From Streptomyces cellulosae (GTDB lineage Bacteria > Actinomycetota > Actinomycetes > Streptomycetales > Streptomycetaceae), in NCBI GenBank assembly GCA_014655195.1, contig BNBH01000002.1:1-64000 (forward strand): a DNA stretch of 64,000 bases, in the 5' to 3' direction. The notes under the pieces were generated by a model. That model was given only the letters and a program-made list of their open reading frames with translations, was not told the DNA's origin and did no database searches. The translations under genes and the position numbers were made by a program. How positions within the stretch are numbered: position 1 is the first letter of the stretch; each line of letters begins with the position of its first letter. Of this stretch, positions 28,830 through 36,493 are shown piece by piece.

Positions 28830-29621
28830 TCAGCCGAAGCTCACCGTGGTGCCGTCCAGGTGGACCGTGCCGAACCGGTGCGTGGCCGCCGAAGCGTGCA
28901 GGCGCTCGCGCGTCTCCTCGGGCACGTCCGGCAGCGCGAGGAGCGACCGTGAGGGGATACCGTCGTTACCGCGCGCCGACATCCAGAACGCTTCTCCGGC
29001 CCGCTCGGCCGGGATGTCATTCAGCGCCTCGGCGTTGTCGGAGATGAACGCGGCGCACGCCCGCATGAACGCCTCGCGCTGCTCCAGCACGACACTGTTC
29101 ACATCCAGGTCCAGGCCCTCAACGTGCTCCCACTCCCGGCCCGGAGTGAGATCGGGGTCGCCGGGTGCGGGCTGAGCCTCGAACCACACCGCTTCACGCA
29201 GCGCTGCGGCGCAGAAGTCGAACAGGTACGTGCTGCGCTCGCTGACGTTGGGGGAGACCTCCGACCAGGTCCACTCCCATGCGCCGATGGCATACCGGCC
29301 GTCCTCGCCGGGCTCCACGACGGTCGCGCAGGTGGCCGGGCCGTCGCTGTGGATGTAGCCCCAGCGGATGTGGAGCACGATGGCGGCCTTGAGCTCCTCG
29401 CCGTCCTCGGTCATCTCCGACAGCTCCGGGGCCTCGATGACTCGGATCTCGTCCTGGTGCGCTCGCCCGAACTCCTCGATCAACTTCCGGCAGTCGGCGG
29501 CTATCTGCTTGACGGTCTCAAGCGTGAAGCGCGGAGACAGCCAGCCGTTCCAGCGGTTGGACTTGTCTACCACGGCCTCATATACATGCTCGCCGTCGGC
29601 GGACACCAGAACCTTCTCCAT
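28830..29621 (-). CDS. Hypothetical protein
   Basis: 263 aa from the ATG at 29621 (MEKVLVSADGEHVYEAVVDKS); an upstream ATG at 29648 is possible. Acidic, mixed alpha/beta, no TM helix, no recognised motif. Aromatic-rich segments (WEWTWSEVSPNVSERSTYLFDF) suggest a globular enzyme or binding domain. Part of the small-gene row of the element. Confidence 0.65.
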   Translation of the reverse strand: MEKVLVSADGEHVYEAVVDKSNRWNGWLSPRFTLETVKQIAADCRKLIEEFGRAHQDEIRVIEAPELSEMTEDGEELKAAIVLHIRWGYIHSDGPATCATVVEPGEDGRYAIGAWEWTWSEVSPNVSERSTYLFDFCAAALREAVWFEAQPAPGDPDLTPGREWEHVEGLDLDVNSVVLEQREAFMRACAAFISDNAEALNDIPAERAGEAFWMSARGNDGIPSRSLLALPDVPEETRERLHASAATHRFGTVHLDGTTVSFG

Positions 29622-29750
29622 GGTGGTCAAAGCGCACCTTTCTTCCATGCCTGCTGAGTCGGGCGGCTGCCGTCGTCAGGCTCCGGGCACCACCCCGGAA
29701 CGACCCCTCGCCAAGGGGTTTCGGCAGTGAGTAACACGGAGTTCGAGCGG

Positions 29751-29773
29751 TGCCCGGCGCGCACGGCCGGGCA
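29751..29773. terminator. Short hairpin after the gene ending at 29780
   Basis: TGCCCGG and CCGGGCA around a 9-nt loop, just beyond the stop codon of the leftward gene. Confidence 0.45.
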
Positions 29774-29779
29774 CCGGGG

Positions 29780-30124
29780 TCAGCGCATGTTGAGCAGCAC
29801 GGTGCCGTACGGCGTCTGGTGAAACTCCGTGATGCATGCCTTGCGCAGGTCAGCCGTGATGACCGTCCACGGGATCGGCTCGCCGTCCTCGATGTTGTTG
29901 AGGTCGAGCACGGTGCGGCCCTGGTTGTAGGCGGTCTTCACCGCGTCCTCGGCGCTGCGGCCGATCGAGATGTACCGCTCGCGTATGTCCTCCCGGATGG
30001 ACCGGCGCTCTTCGCGGCGATCTTCCGGCGGCCACTCGGCGGGAACCTCGCAGTGGAGCGCAATCCACGCGAGTGCCCGCTGCTCGTGGGGGAGGGTGTA
30101 TGGGCCGGTGCTCACGGAGTGCAT
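29780..30124 (-). CDS. Hypothetical protein
   Basis: 114 aa (MHSVSTGPYTLPHEQRALAWIALHCEVPAEW onward). The ATG at 30124 has GCGAGG upstream and is preceded by a leader hairpin. Basic middle part (PPEDRREERRSIREDIRERY). No family recognised. Confidence 0.62.
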   Translation of the reverse strand: MHSVSTGPYTLPHEQRALAWIALHCEVPAEWPPEDRREERRSIREDIRERYISIGRSAEDAVKTAYNQGRTVLDLNNIEDGEPIPWTVITADLRKACITEFHQTPYGTVLLNMR

Positions 30125-30166
30125 GAGCGCGCCTCGCTTCCTGGCGTGGTTGGCGATGGAGTGTCG

Positions 30167-30183
30167 GGGGCTTGCCCTGCCCC
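30167..30183 (-). promoter_or_regulatory. AGGGCAA-loop leader hairpin (copy E)
   Basis: RNA GGGGC-AGGGCAA-GCCCC followed by CGACACUCCAUCGCC, ~43 nt before the start at 30124. No TAGATT promoter precedes it, so it works inside a longer transcript. Confidence 0.65.
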
Positions 30184-30243
30184 TGGTCGACGTAGGGGTG
30201 TTCGGCGCCGGTGCCCGGCGGCGGGCCGGGCGCCGGTCTGGCT

Positions 30244-30681
30244 CTACTTCGAGTCGGCTACGACCCAGCGGGCCGCCTCCTTGCCCTTCCTCGGCTCGCG
30301 GATGACGTAGGGCGCGGCATTCCAGCGGTACGTCAGGATGCGCGGGCGCCAGCGCATCCGTCCGCCGACCAGTTCGCCGCCGGTCTGCACGTCGGCGGGG
30401 TACTCCTCGGCGCCCAGCTGGTTGAGGGCGGACGCGGTTAGACCCAGTAGAATGCGCCACCGCGCCGGCCGCTCCGGCTTGGTCAACACCTGCGTGCCGT
30501 CGCGCTGCGTGTACGCCACGCCGAGGTCCTGGAGGGCGGCAATCGCCGTGTCCCACAGCGAGTGCACCTCATGCCGCTCGGCGTCGTCCAGGTTCGGCGA
30601 CTTCGCCAAGTCCTCGGCGCGCTGCGCGATGTCCTCCAAGTGCCAGGAGAGGATTTCGAGGCTGTCCATGCCGAAGCTCAC
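30244..30681 (-). CDS. Hypothetical protein
   Basis: 145 aa from the GTG at 30681, which overlaps the upstream stop as GTGA. Helical N-terminal half (LEDIAQRAEDLAKSPNLDDAERHEVHSLWDTAIAALQDLG) and a beta-rich C-terminal half. Unknown function. A GC-rich hairpin lies just beyond the stop (~30206-30237). Confidence 0.62.
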   Translation of the reverse strand: MSFGMDSLEILSWHLEDIAQRAEDLAKSPNLDDAERHEVHSLWDTAIAALQDLGVAYTQRDGTQVLTKPERPARWRILLGLTASALNQLGAEEYPADVQTGGELVGGRMRWRPRILTYRWNAAPYVIREPRKGKEAARWVVADSK

Positions 30682-31055
30682 TTTCCGGTGACGATGAACT
30701 CGGTGAAGCCGCCTTCCAGTGCAAGATGCAGGTCCACCGATTCGCCGGTACCGAGCTCACGGACCCGTTTCTCGATCCAGTCGCCGCATGCTTCAAGTTC
30801 CAGCCGCTCGCACTCGGCGGAGGGGTCGGCGTCCGGGCACTTGTGGCCGTCGTTCCAGAATCCGTGGGCCTCTCCGAATTCCTCCATTCCGGAGAATCGC
30901 ATTCCCTTCCCGGCATTCTTCAGGAGGGTGATGGCTTCCTCGGCAATCCGGGACGGGTCGTCGGTGACGTACTTGGTGCGCTTCGCGCAGCGGTACGCCT
31001 TCTTGGAGTCGGGATTCTTGACCTTGGTGAATTTGCCAATGCTCACCGCATACAT
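30678..31055 (-). CDS. Hypothetical protein
   Basis: 125 aa from the ATG at 31055 (MYAVSIGKFTKVKNPDSKKAYRCAKRTKYV), with AGGAAAGAGG upstream. The start resembles the product at 29780 (MHSVSTG), and both have the same leader. First gene after the repeat-copy-1 promoter and translationally coupled to the next. Unknown function. Confidence 0.65.
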   Translation of the reverse strand: MYAVSIGKFTKVKNPDSKKAYRCAKRTKYVTDDPSRIAEEAITLLKNAGKGMRFSGMEEFGEAHGFWNDGHKCPDADPSAECERLELEACGDWIEKRVRELGTGESVDLHLALEGGFTEFIVTGK

Positions 31056-31117
31056 GAGCGGGCCTCTTTCCTGGCTCGCCGCACGCTTTTCACGCGCAGC
31101 TGGTGGTGGAGTGTCGG

Positions 31118-31134
31118 GGGGCTTGCCCTGCCCC
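31118..31134 (-). promoter_or_regulatory. AGGGCAA-loop leader hairpin (copy D)
   Basis: RNA GGGGC-AGGGCAA-GCCCC, then CACUCCACCACCAG, about 60 nt before the start at 31055. Confidence 0.7.
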
Positions 31135-31149
31135 TCACTGACATAGGTA

Positions 31150-31178
31150 AATCTATCTAATTGGACTGGGGGAGTCAA
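31150..31178 (-). promoter_or_regulatory. Vegetative-type promoter for the 31055-30244 genes
   Basis: Leftward TTGACT (31173-31178), 17-bp spacer, TAGATT (31150-31155), close to the HrdB consensus. Transcription would start just before the leader hairpin. Confidence 0.7.
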
Positions 31179-31616
31179 CCCCAAATCCTCACCAACCACA
31201 AGGAATTGGCTCCGCTCTCCGCACCCGCCACCGGTGGCCGTGCAGCGGACGACCCTCCCGGCCGACCGGCCCGCACCCGGCCGATCATCCCCGCCGCCCG
31301 ACCAGCAGAAGCCGCAGGACCGCCCCCCTCCCCCTCCCGGCAAAAAGAGATTCTGAGGGGGTGCCGGACGAAGCGCAGGGGAGGAACGGAACCTTTTTTC
31401 ACCGCGACGAAGGAGCGGCGAAAAAAGGTTCCGAGACGACCTTGCGCACAGTCCGCCGCACCCCCTCACAATCTCCCCGCCGGGAGGGAACCACCCGCAC
31501 CCCGACAACCCACTCCCGCCACAGCCGGCCTACAGGGGCCGCACAATAGCCCCACCACTTCGGCTGGCTGACGGCCAGCCCGTATCGTCACCCACCCCCA
31601 TTGACACAAACCACCG

Positions 31617-32495
31617 TCACACTGACCTCACTAGGGCCTCCGCCTCCTGGCGTCGGTAGTACTCCGTGCCGCCGACGACGAGAACGGGTTTCGGCGCCGT
31701 GCGGCGTCGCAGCAGTGTCTTGACGCGTTCGCGCCGCTGCGGCGGGGTCATCTCGTTGCGGACGGCGGCCGGGAACAGGTCGGGGATCTGCCTGCGAGCG
31801 ATCAGCCCGTGCTCAGGCATCACCACCTGGGCAGCCTGCGACAGGTAGCGGGTGGCGACGTCGGGTGAAACCCTCAGCCGAGTCGCGACGGTCTCGGTGG
31901 TCAGGTTGGTGCCCTCGGCGATGGCGGTGCGCAGCAGGTCGGCGACCTCGGCGACTCTCCCGGATGGAGCCTGCGTGGCGTCCGCGCGGCCTGCGCTCTT
32001 CCCGCTGTAGCCGGGGCGCTCGGCGTCGTACCAGGCGAACCACGCGGCGACGGCGGCAGCGTCCCGCGTGTGGTCCTCCGCGGCGGGCGGGAAGGGGTGA
32101 CTCGGGTGATCCGCGTACGCCTGGGCCAGGTTGCCGATGGCGCCGGGGGTCACGCCGCGCCGCCGAGCGATCTCGACACGGCGCCACCGCTCGCCGGGGG
32201 CGTGCGTCATGGGGCGCGGCTCGGCGGCCAAGCGCGGGCCGGACTGCACGTCCGTGGCCCCCTCCTTGTCGCCGAAGAGCCGCACGCGAACCCACTCCGC
32301 TGCCGTCTGCCTGTCGATGAGCTGGGTGCTGCGGGCACCGACCCGGGTCTTCGCCTCGGGGATGGGGTGGGCCTCCAGCCAGTTTCGGATCGTCTTCGGC
32401 GAAACGCCAGCGAGGTGTTCCAACTGCTTACGGGTCACCCAGGGGTCGTGCAGCGCGGCGAGCCGCTGCTCGAACTGCTCTCTCGTCGTAGTCAT
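31617..32495 (-). CDS. HTH DNA-binding protein
   Basis: 292 aa from the ATG at 32495. Several helix-turn-helix-like segments are visible: WVTRKQLEHLAGVSPKTIRNWLEAH near the N-terminus, RRGVTPGAIGNLAQAYADH in the middle, and TETVATRLRVSPDVATRYLSQA near the C-terminus. Likely an element regulator or replication-associated protein. Its leader is a degenerate form of the hairpin motif. Confidence 0.7.
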   Translation of the reverse strand: MTTTREQFEQRLAALHDPWVTRKQLEHLAGVSPKTIRNWLEAHPIPEAKTRVGARSTQLIDRQTAAEWVRVRLFGDKEGATDVQSGPRLAAEPRPMTHAPGERWRRVEIARRRGVTPGAIGNLAQAYADHPSHPFPPAAEDHTRDAAAVAAWFAWYDAERPGYSGKSAGRADATQAPSGRVAEVADLLRTAIAEGTNLTTETVATRLRVSPDVATRYLSQAAQVVMPEHGLIARRQIPDLFPAAVRNEMTPPQRRERVKTLLRRRTAPKPVLVVGGTEYYRRQEAEALVRSV

Positions 32496-32593
32496 GGTGG
32501 TGTCATCCTGTCGTATCCCGAGCCGTACACTGATGGACGCTGCCAGCGGGAGACCTGATGTGGCCTCGTCGTTGGTGGTGGAGAAGGGCCGGC

Positions 32594-32608
32594 GGTTTTG
32601 CCCGAGCC
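32594..32608 (-). promoter_or_regulatory. Degenerate leader hairpin (copy H)
   Basis: RNA GGCU-CGGGCAA-AACC, a weak stem with loop CGGGCAA instead of AGGGCAA, but followed by the conserved CUCCACCACCAAC. About 100 nt before the start at 32495. Confidence 0.4.
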
Positions 32609-32672
32609 AGCACGCTTCGGCGGGGCTGGTACGAGCTTCGGCTCGTAACCGTCGGCCCGCTTTGCCGTTTGC

Positions 32673-32715
32673 GGCCGGGGCGGGGTGTTGCCCGCCGCAC
32701 CACCCCGCCCCGGCC
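32673..32715. terminator. 15-bp hairpin terminator
   Basis: GGCCGGGGCGGGGTG and its complement around a 13-nt loop, directly after the stop of the PP-loop gene. Confidence 0.8.
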
Positions 32716-32722
32716 CGGTAGG

Positions 32723-33622
32723 TCAGGCCGTGAGCCTGCGCAGATGGGCGTCCGTCGCTTGGTCGCCCAGGTGGCGGCGCATCGCGGTCCCGCGCGGCTG
32801 AGGGGCGATCGGCCCGAGCGCCTGTGCCTGGGCGACGACGTCGGCCATCGCAAGATCGACCTTGAAGCGGTGTCCGATGCGCGTCTCCAGATCGGCGTAG
32901 AGCGCGGCCATCCCGGGGCGCAGCCGGGCGGCGCACACGAGATCGTCTTCACTGGCCAGCACACAGAAACTGCAGCTCAGGCGACTCATGCCCTGGTCAT
33001 AGACCGGGCTGTAGGGCAGCGCGGACTCCGCAATCTGCTGCCAGACCTGCTCATCGGACCACGTGTGGATCGGGAGCCAGGTGAACACCGACCGCCCGCG
33101 GGTGGTGAGCGCCGAGTCCTGTGTCAGCGGGAGCTTGCGCTTGCGCTTGGAGGACTCCGCTGCCCGGATGCCGAGGCAGTCCAGCACGATGCCCCGACGC
33201 CAGAAACCGGTGTACCGGCCGTCGAAGCTGCGGATGACCTGCCGGACCACGTCCCGCTTGTGATAAGCCGTGCAATATCGAACGCCTGCGCTAGGCCACA
33301 TGCCGCGCTCCTCGACCTGCTCCAGAAGGTCGCCTTGCTCGCGGCTGCGGACCTCGAAGCGCAGCCCGTAATGCCGCGCGTGCAACTCGGCGAGCTCGCG
33401 GGTGCCGCTCCATTCGACCCGGCCCAGGTCGCAGTGCACAACCACGATCTTGTCCAGCGCGCCGACCTGGGCGGCCAGCCCGGCGACGTAGGAGACCATG
33501 GCCTGCGAATCCTTGCCGCCGCTTGAGTTCAGGACGACAAGATCCGCGTTGCGGAGCAGGTCCAGCGGATCGTCGGCGGTCATGGTCGGCTCCTCGAAGA
33601 GCGACATCTGGGCGGTCGTCAT
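32723..33622 (-). CDS. PP-loop ATPase / phage-type PAPS reductase-like protein
   Basis: 299 aa. PP-loop SSGGKDSQAM (~residue 33), GVRYCTAYHKRDVVRQ, GIRAAESSKRKRK and the cysteine pair MSRLSCSFCVLAS. This is the adenine nucleotide alpha-hydrolase family that includes phage PAPS-reductase-like enzymes and the DndC sulfur-transfer protein. The start overlaps the stop of the upstream small gene by 4 bp. No dndA/B/D/E genes are nearby, so a phosphorothioation role is not supported. It may modify a nucleotide or act in sulfur transfer. Confidence 0.8.
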   Translation of the reverse strand: MTTAQMSLFEEPTMTADDPLDLLRNADLVVLNSSGGKDSQAMVSYVAGLAAQVGALDKIVVVHCDLGRVEWSGTRELAELHARHYGLRFEVRSREQGDLLEQVEERGMWPSAGVRYCTAYHKRDVVRQVIRSFDGRYTGFWRRGIVLDCLGIRAAESSKRKRKLPLTQDSALTTRGRSVFTWLPIHTWSDEQVWQQIAESALPYSPVYDQGMSRLSCSFCVLASEDDLVCAARLRPGMAALYADLETRIGHRFKVDLAMADVVAQAQALGPIAPQPRGTAMRRHLGDQATDAHLRRLTA

Positions 33623-33858
33623 CGCACGCCCCCCGCAGTGCTCGGCCGGCTCGGCGTGGCCGGGTGCGGCGCCAGCATGCCCAGACTGACGGCAAGCGCT
33701 TCGATCTCGGCCTCCTCGCGGGTCTGTTCCGTCACGGCGCGCCGGACCGATGGGGAGGGCAGCGCGCGCAGGCCGCGCACGACGGCGAGGGCCTGGGCGG
33801 TCCAGCGGGCGAAGCTGACTTCACCCGTGACCACCTGGCTGGGTGTGGTTTCGGACAT
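33619..33858 (-). CDS. Small hypothetical protein
   Basis: 79 aa, from the ATG at 33858 with GAAGGGA upstream. Helical with a central Arg/Glu-rich part. Coupled by ATGA overlap to the PP-loop gene, so probably a partner or regulator. Not recognised. Confidence 0.6.
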   Translation of the reverse strand: MSETTPSQVVTGEVSFARWTAQALAVVRGLRALPSPSVRRAVTEQTREEAEIEALAVSLGMLAPHPATPSRPSTAGGVR

Positions 33859-33892
33859 GTGCGTCCCTTCGTTGGGGTGGAGAGCCCGGCGG

Positions 33893-33907
33893 CGGCTTGC
33901 CCTGCCG
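33893..33907 (-). promoter_or_regulatory. AGGGCAA-loop leader hairpin (copy C)
   Basis: RNA CGGC-AGGGCAA-GCCG (four base pairs, different from other copies), followed by CUCUCCACCCCAAC. A GAGATTTACCGATG sequence near 33952-33965 corresponds to the promoter/start box of the other copies but has lost the -35. Confidence 0.6.
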
Positions 33908-33994
33908 TCCGCCAAGGCGTGAATGCCCGGGGTGCCTTCACCTCAAAGCGACATCGGTAAATCTCTCTAGGTGTGCGCCTGGGAGATGTCAGCA

Positions 33995-34019
33995 GGCCGC
34001 CCCGCCCGGAGGGGCGGCC
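33995..34019. terminator. Hairpin after the DNA methyltransferase
   Basis: GGCCGCCCC and GGGGCGGCC with a 7-nt loop, ten bases beyond the methyltransferase stop. Confidence 0.65.
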
Positions 34020-34028
34020 CGCGGGTGC

Positions 34029-35426
34029 TTACAGGACGGCGCTGACGGCGTGACCGAGCCACTGCGGGACGTTGCAGCTGACGGCGTTTCCGGCCTGCAT
34101 GGTCTTCTCGGCCTTGCTGCGGCCCTTGACGATGTAGGTCTCGGGGAAACGCTGGGCGCTCATCTGCTCGCGCCACTGGAGCATCCGGAAGTGGCAGTCC
34201 TCGATCTTCACCGCTGGGCGGAGCAGACCGGCGGAGTCGCGGGTGGACAGGGTGTGCAGCGGCTCGCTGGTCCGCTTGGCGGTCGAGCCCTTCCGGAACG
34301 GGATCACCAGGCCGTGGTGGTTGCCGCCCGCGGTGACGGTGGCGAGGGGCCGATCCACGCGCTCGGCGGTGGCGTGGTTGCGGAACTCAACGATGAAGGG
34401 CGGGGCGGCCAGATCCGCGGTGGTGGCGTGCGGGAAGGTGCCGGGCGGTACGACGATCCCTTCGCCGATCTTGACGGTGCGCGACGGCAATGGGGTGAGG
34501 TCCGGGCGGAAGGCGCGGCCGTCGTGTCCGCCGTGGTTGACGGTGACCACCGAGGGTTCGTCGGGGAACATCTCCAGACCGGCGGCGATGCGGTCCATGG
34601 TCGTGGGCGCCAAGGGGCGCTTGCGGTCCCCGATCCGGGTCCCCAGGTTCGTCCAATCGATGATGTCGGAGGCGGGCCGAACGTAGGGCTCGACGATCAC
34701 GGCGGTGTCGTGGTTGGGGCAGGTGTAGTCGTACTGCTGGCCGTACTTGCCGATCCGGGTCTCGGTGTGGCCCGGCCGCCAGGTCTGCCGCGCGTACACG
34801 TCCTCGTCGCACTCCTCGCACCGGGCCAGGGGCCGTGGGGCGACGTCCGGAAGGCGCATGCCGACCCGGGTGAAGACGATGTAGAGGCGGTCCCTCCACT
34901 GGGGGGCGGCCGGGTTGAGCCCGTCGCCGATGTGCGCAGAGCTGACGCAGACGATCTGGTAGTTGTAGCCCAGCTTGACCATGCCGCTCAGCCACCAGTC
35001 GAACAGGATCCAGTCGGTGGCGAACTCGGTGACGTTCTCGATGAGCACCGCCTTGTGCCGGTGCACCTCGACGGCGCGGATGACGTCGTAGGCGGTCGCG
35101 CGGGTCCGCTCGAACGCGGCGTCGGGCAGCGAGCGCAGTTCTTCCTCGGTGAGCCCGCTCACCTTCTTGCTGCGGCGGCGGCCCCCGGCGGGCGAGATCT
35201 CGGTGCAGATGGGGCTGGCCCACAGCACATCGGTGCGCGGCAGGCGGCGCATGTCGTAGTTCGAGACGTCGGCGCAGACGTGCTCGGCCTGCGGGTGGTT
35301 CGCCGAGTGGGTGTCGATAGCGGTCTGCCAGTGGTTGGCGGCCAGTTTCAGCTCCCAACCTGCGTTGACGAGGCCGGTACTGGCGCCGCCAGCGCCACAG
35401 AAGATGTCGGTGAAGGTGATGCTCAA
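34029..35426 (-). CDS. DNA (cytosine-5) methyltransferase
   Basis: 465 aa. Motif I FTDIFCGAGGASTGLVNAGW, catalytic Cys in motif IV WASPICTEISPAGG (PIC instead of the usual PPC), motif VI LIENVTEF, motif VIII QWRDRLYIVF, motif X MQAGNAVSCNVPQW. A Cys pair (CEECDEDV, TCPNHD) may bind zinc. TTG start at 35426 with AAGGA six bases upstream; an upstream in-frame GTG is possible. No restriction endonuclease gene was recognised next to it, so an orphan or anti-restriction methylase of the element. Confidence 0.88.
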   Translation of the reverse strand: MSITFTDIFCGAGGASTGLVNAGWELKLAANHWQTAIDTHSANHPQAEHVCADVSNYDMRRLPRTDVLWASPICTEISPAGGRRRSKKVSGLTEEELRSLPDAAFERTRATAYDVIRAVEVHRHKAVLIENVTEFATDWILFDWWLSGMVKLGYNYQIVCVSSAHIGDGLNPAAPQWRDRLYIVFTRVGMRLPDVAPRPLARCEECDEDVYARQTWRPGHTETRIGKYGQQYDYTCPNHDTAVIVEPYVRPASDIIDWTNLGTRIGDRKRPLAPTTMDRIAAGLEMFPDEPSVVTVNHGGHDGRAFRPDLTPLPSRTVKIGEGIVVPPGTFPHATTADLAAPPFIVEFRNHATAERVDRPLATVTAGGNHHGLVIPFRKGSTAKRTSEPLHTLSTRDSAGLLRPAVKIEDCHFRMLQWREQMSAQRFPETYIVKGRSKAEKTMQAGNAVSCNVPQWLGHAVSAVL

Positions 35427-35463
35427 GGTCCGTCCTTGCACGCCGTGCGGTGGTGGAGTCGGC

Positions 35464-35496
35464 GTGCCGGGCCCGGTTGCCCTCCGGGCCCGGCAC
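35464..35496 (-). promoter_or_regulatory. AGGGCAA-loop leader hairpin (copy B), longest stem
   Basis: Perfect 13-bp stem (GUGCCGGGCCCGG and its complement) closed by the same loop AGGGCAA and followed by CUCCACCACC. Lies between the gene ending at 35525 and the methyltransferase start. The stem sequence is unrelated to copies A, D and E, so pairing rather than sequence is kept. Confidence 0.75.
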
Positions 35497-35524
35497 GGTG
35501 GTGCGCTCAGCTCGGCAGGAGCTG

Positions 35525-36397
35525 TTACCCGCCGTAGGTCTGACAGGCGGTGACCTCGGCCAGCAGCAGGGCGCTGATCCGGTTGACGACGACGGCCGGG
35601 AGCTCGACCGTCGCCGGGTCGTTGCCGTCCCGGCGCGCGATGGTGATCAGCGCGCCGCCGTCGTTGGCCAGCTCGCCGTGGTGGCGCGGGAGCCGGACCA
35701 GCTCCTCCAGCAGCCACGCAACGGTGGCGGGGGAGGTGGCGTCCTGCTGGAGGCGGACCGGCGCCCCCAGCGGGTGACGGCCGCCGTAGCGGGCCATGAC
35801 GCTGGCGACGTACCGGGCGACATGGTCGGCCATCACGTCCACGTGGGCGCCGCCGAGGCTGGCGCCCCGGGGGCGGTTGTGCGGCATCGAGTCGTACACC
35901 ACGGCGATGTGGTCTTCGGGGCCGTAGTGCTCGACGTGCCAGCCCTGTACCTGCTCAAGCCGGGGAGGAAGGATCTCGTCCGCGCCGATCAGCAGGTACG
36001 TCAGGTCCGGCAGCCCGATGCGGATCTGGAAGCCCCCGCCGTCGGCGTGCGCCAGCTCCGCGTCAAGGCCGCGCCCGCGCAGAGCGTCGAGAACCCTCTG
36101 GTACTGAGGCGCGATCTGGCTGCGGGAGTAGGCGTAGTTGATGACGAAGCGGATCAGCGGGGCCGGGTCGGCGGTCCAGTCGAGGTAGCCCGACTCGTCG
36201 GTCGCGGTGCCGAGGAAGGTGCGCCGCCGCCAGAAGAGCCGGGGCCGCCCGCTGTTGTGGCCGGCAGTGATCCAAAGCTGGTCCAGGCTGCTCGGCAGGA
36301 CGATCACTAGCTGCCGCTCACCCTCGGCGACCTGGACTTCCAACTGGGCCTGGGTGCGCAGTTCCGCGCCCAGCCGGGAGATGGGAACGAGTTCCAC
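35525..36397 (-). CDS. Hypothetical protein
   Basis: 290 aa from the GTG at 36397 with AAGGAG upstream. No TM helix. DUF317-like features are possible: aromatic segments RPRLFWRRRTFLGTATDESGYLDWTADPAPLIRFV and a C-terminal WLLEELVRLPRHHGELANDG. DUF317 proteins are common on actinobacterial elements; this assignment is tentative. First gene downstream of repeat copy 2. Confidence 0.6.
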   Translation of the reverse strand: MELVPISRLGAELRTQAQLEVQVAEGERQLVIVLPSSLDQLWITAGHNSGRPRLFWRRRTFLGTATDESGYLDWTADPAPLIRFVINYAYSRSQIAPQYQRVLDALRGRGLDAELAHADGGGFQIRIGLPDLTYLLIGADEILPPRLEQVQGWHVEHYGPEDHIAVVYDSMPHNRPRGASLGGAHVDVMADHVARYVASVMARYGGRHPLGAPVRLQQDATSPATVAWLLEELVRLPRHHGELANDGGALITIARRDGNDPATVELPAVVVNRISALLLAEVTACQTYGG

Positions 36398-36432
36398 GAA
36401 CCGTCTCCTTGTGGTTGGTGGTGGAGTGTCGG

Positions 36433-36449
36433 GGGGCTTGCCCTGCCCC
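36433..36449 (-). promoter_or_regulatory. AGGGCAA-loop leader hairpin (copy A)
   Basis: RNA GGGGC-AGGGCAA-GCCCC then CGACACUCCACCACC, ~36 nt before the start codon at 36397 and its AAGGAG. Type copy of a motif found eight times between 28.2 and 36.5 kb, always on the sense strand of the next gene: a hairpin with 7-nt loop AGGGCAA and changing stem, then a CUCCACCACC box. CUCC could pair with the downstream Shine-Dalgarno GGAG, so a translational control element is suspected. Confidence 0.7.
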
Positions 36450-36464
36450 GTCTCGACATAGGTA

Positions 36465-36493
36465 AATCTATCTAGTCGGGCTGGGGGAGTCAA
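36465..36493 (-). promoter_or_regulatory. Vegetative-type promoter for the 36397 gene and methyltransferase
   Basis: Leftward TTGACT (36488-36493), 17-bp spacer, TAGATT (36465-36470). Same architecture as at 31150. Confidence 0.7.

Larger units (their letters stand above)
31102..31488. repeat. Long direct repeat, copy 1 (387 bp)
   Basis: Near-identical to 36417-36816 in the same orientation. It carries a leader hairpin, a leftward promoter, a C-rich tract and a 13-bp inverted repeat GGAACCTTTTTTC/GAAAAAAGGTTCC (31388-31400, 31420-31432). The copies differ by a few substitutions and one ~13-bp indel near 31260. The match ends at CGGGAGGG; the following ~130 bases to the next gene show nothing. 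Confidence 0.9.

Noticed and set aside
32723..33622. DndC of a phosphorothioation system
   Set aside because: No dndA, dndB, dndD or dndE in the neighbourhood; kept as a PP-loop/PAPS-reductase-like protein.
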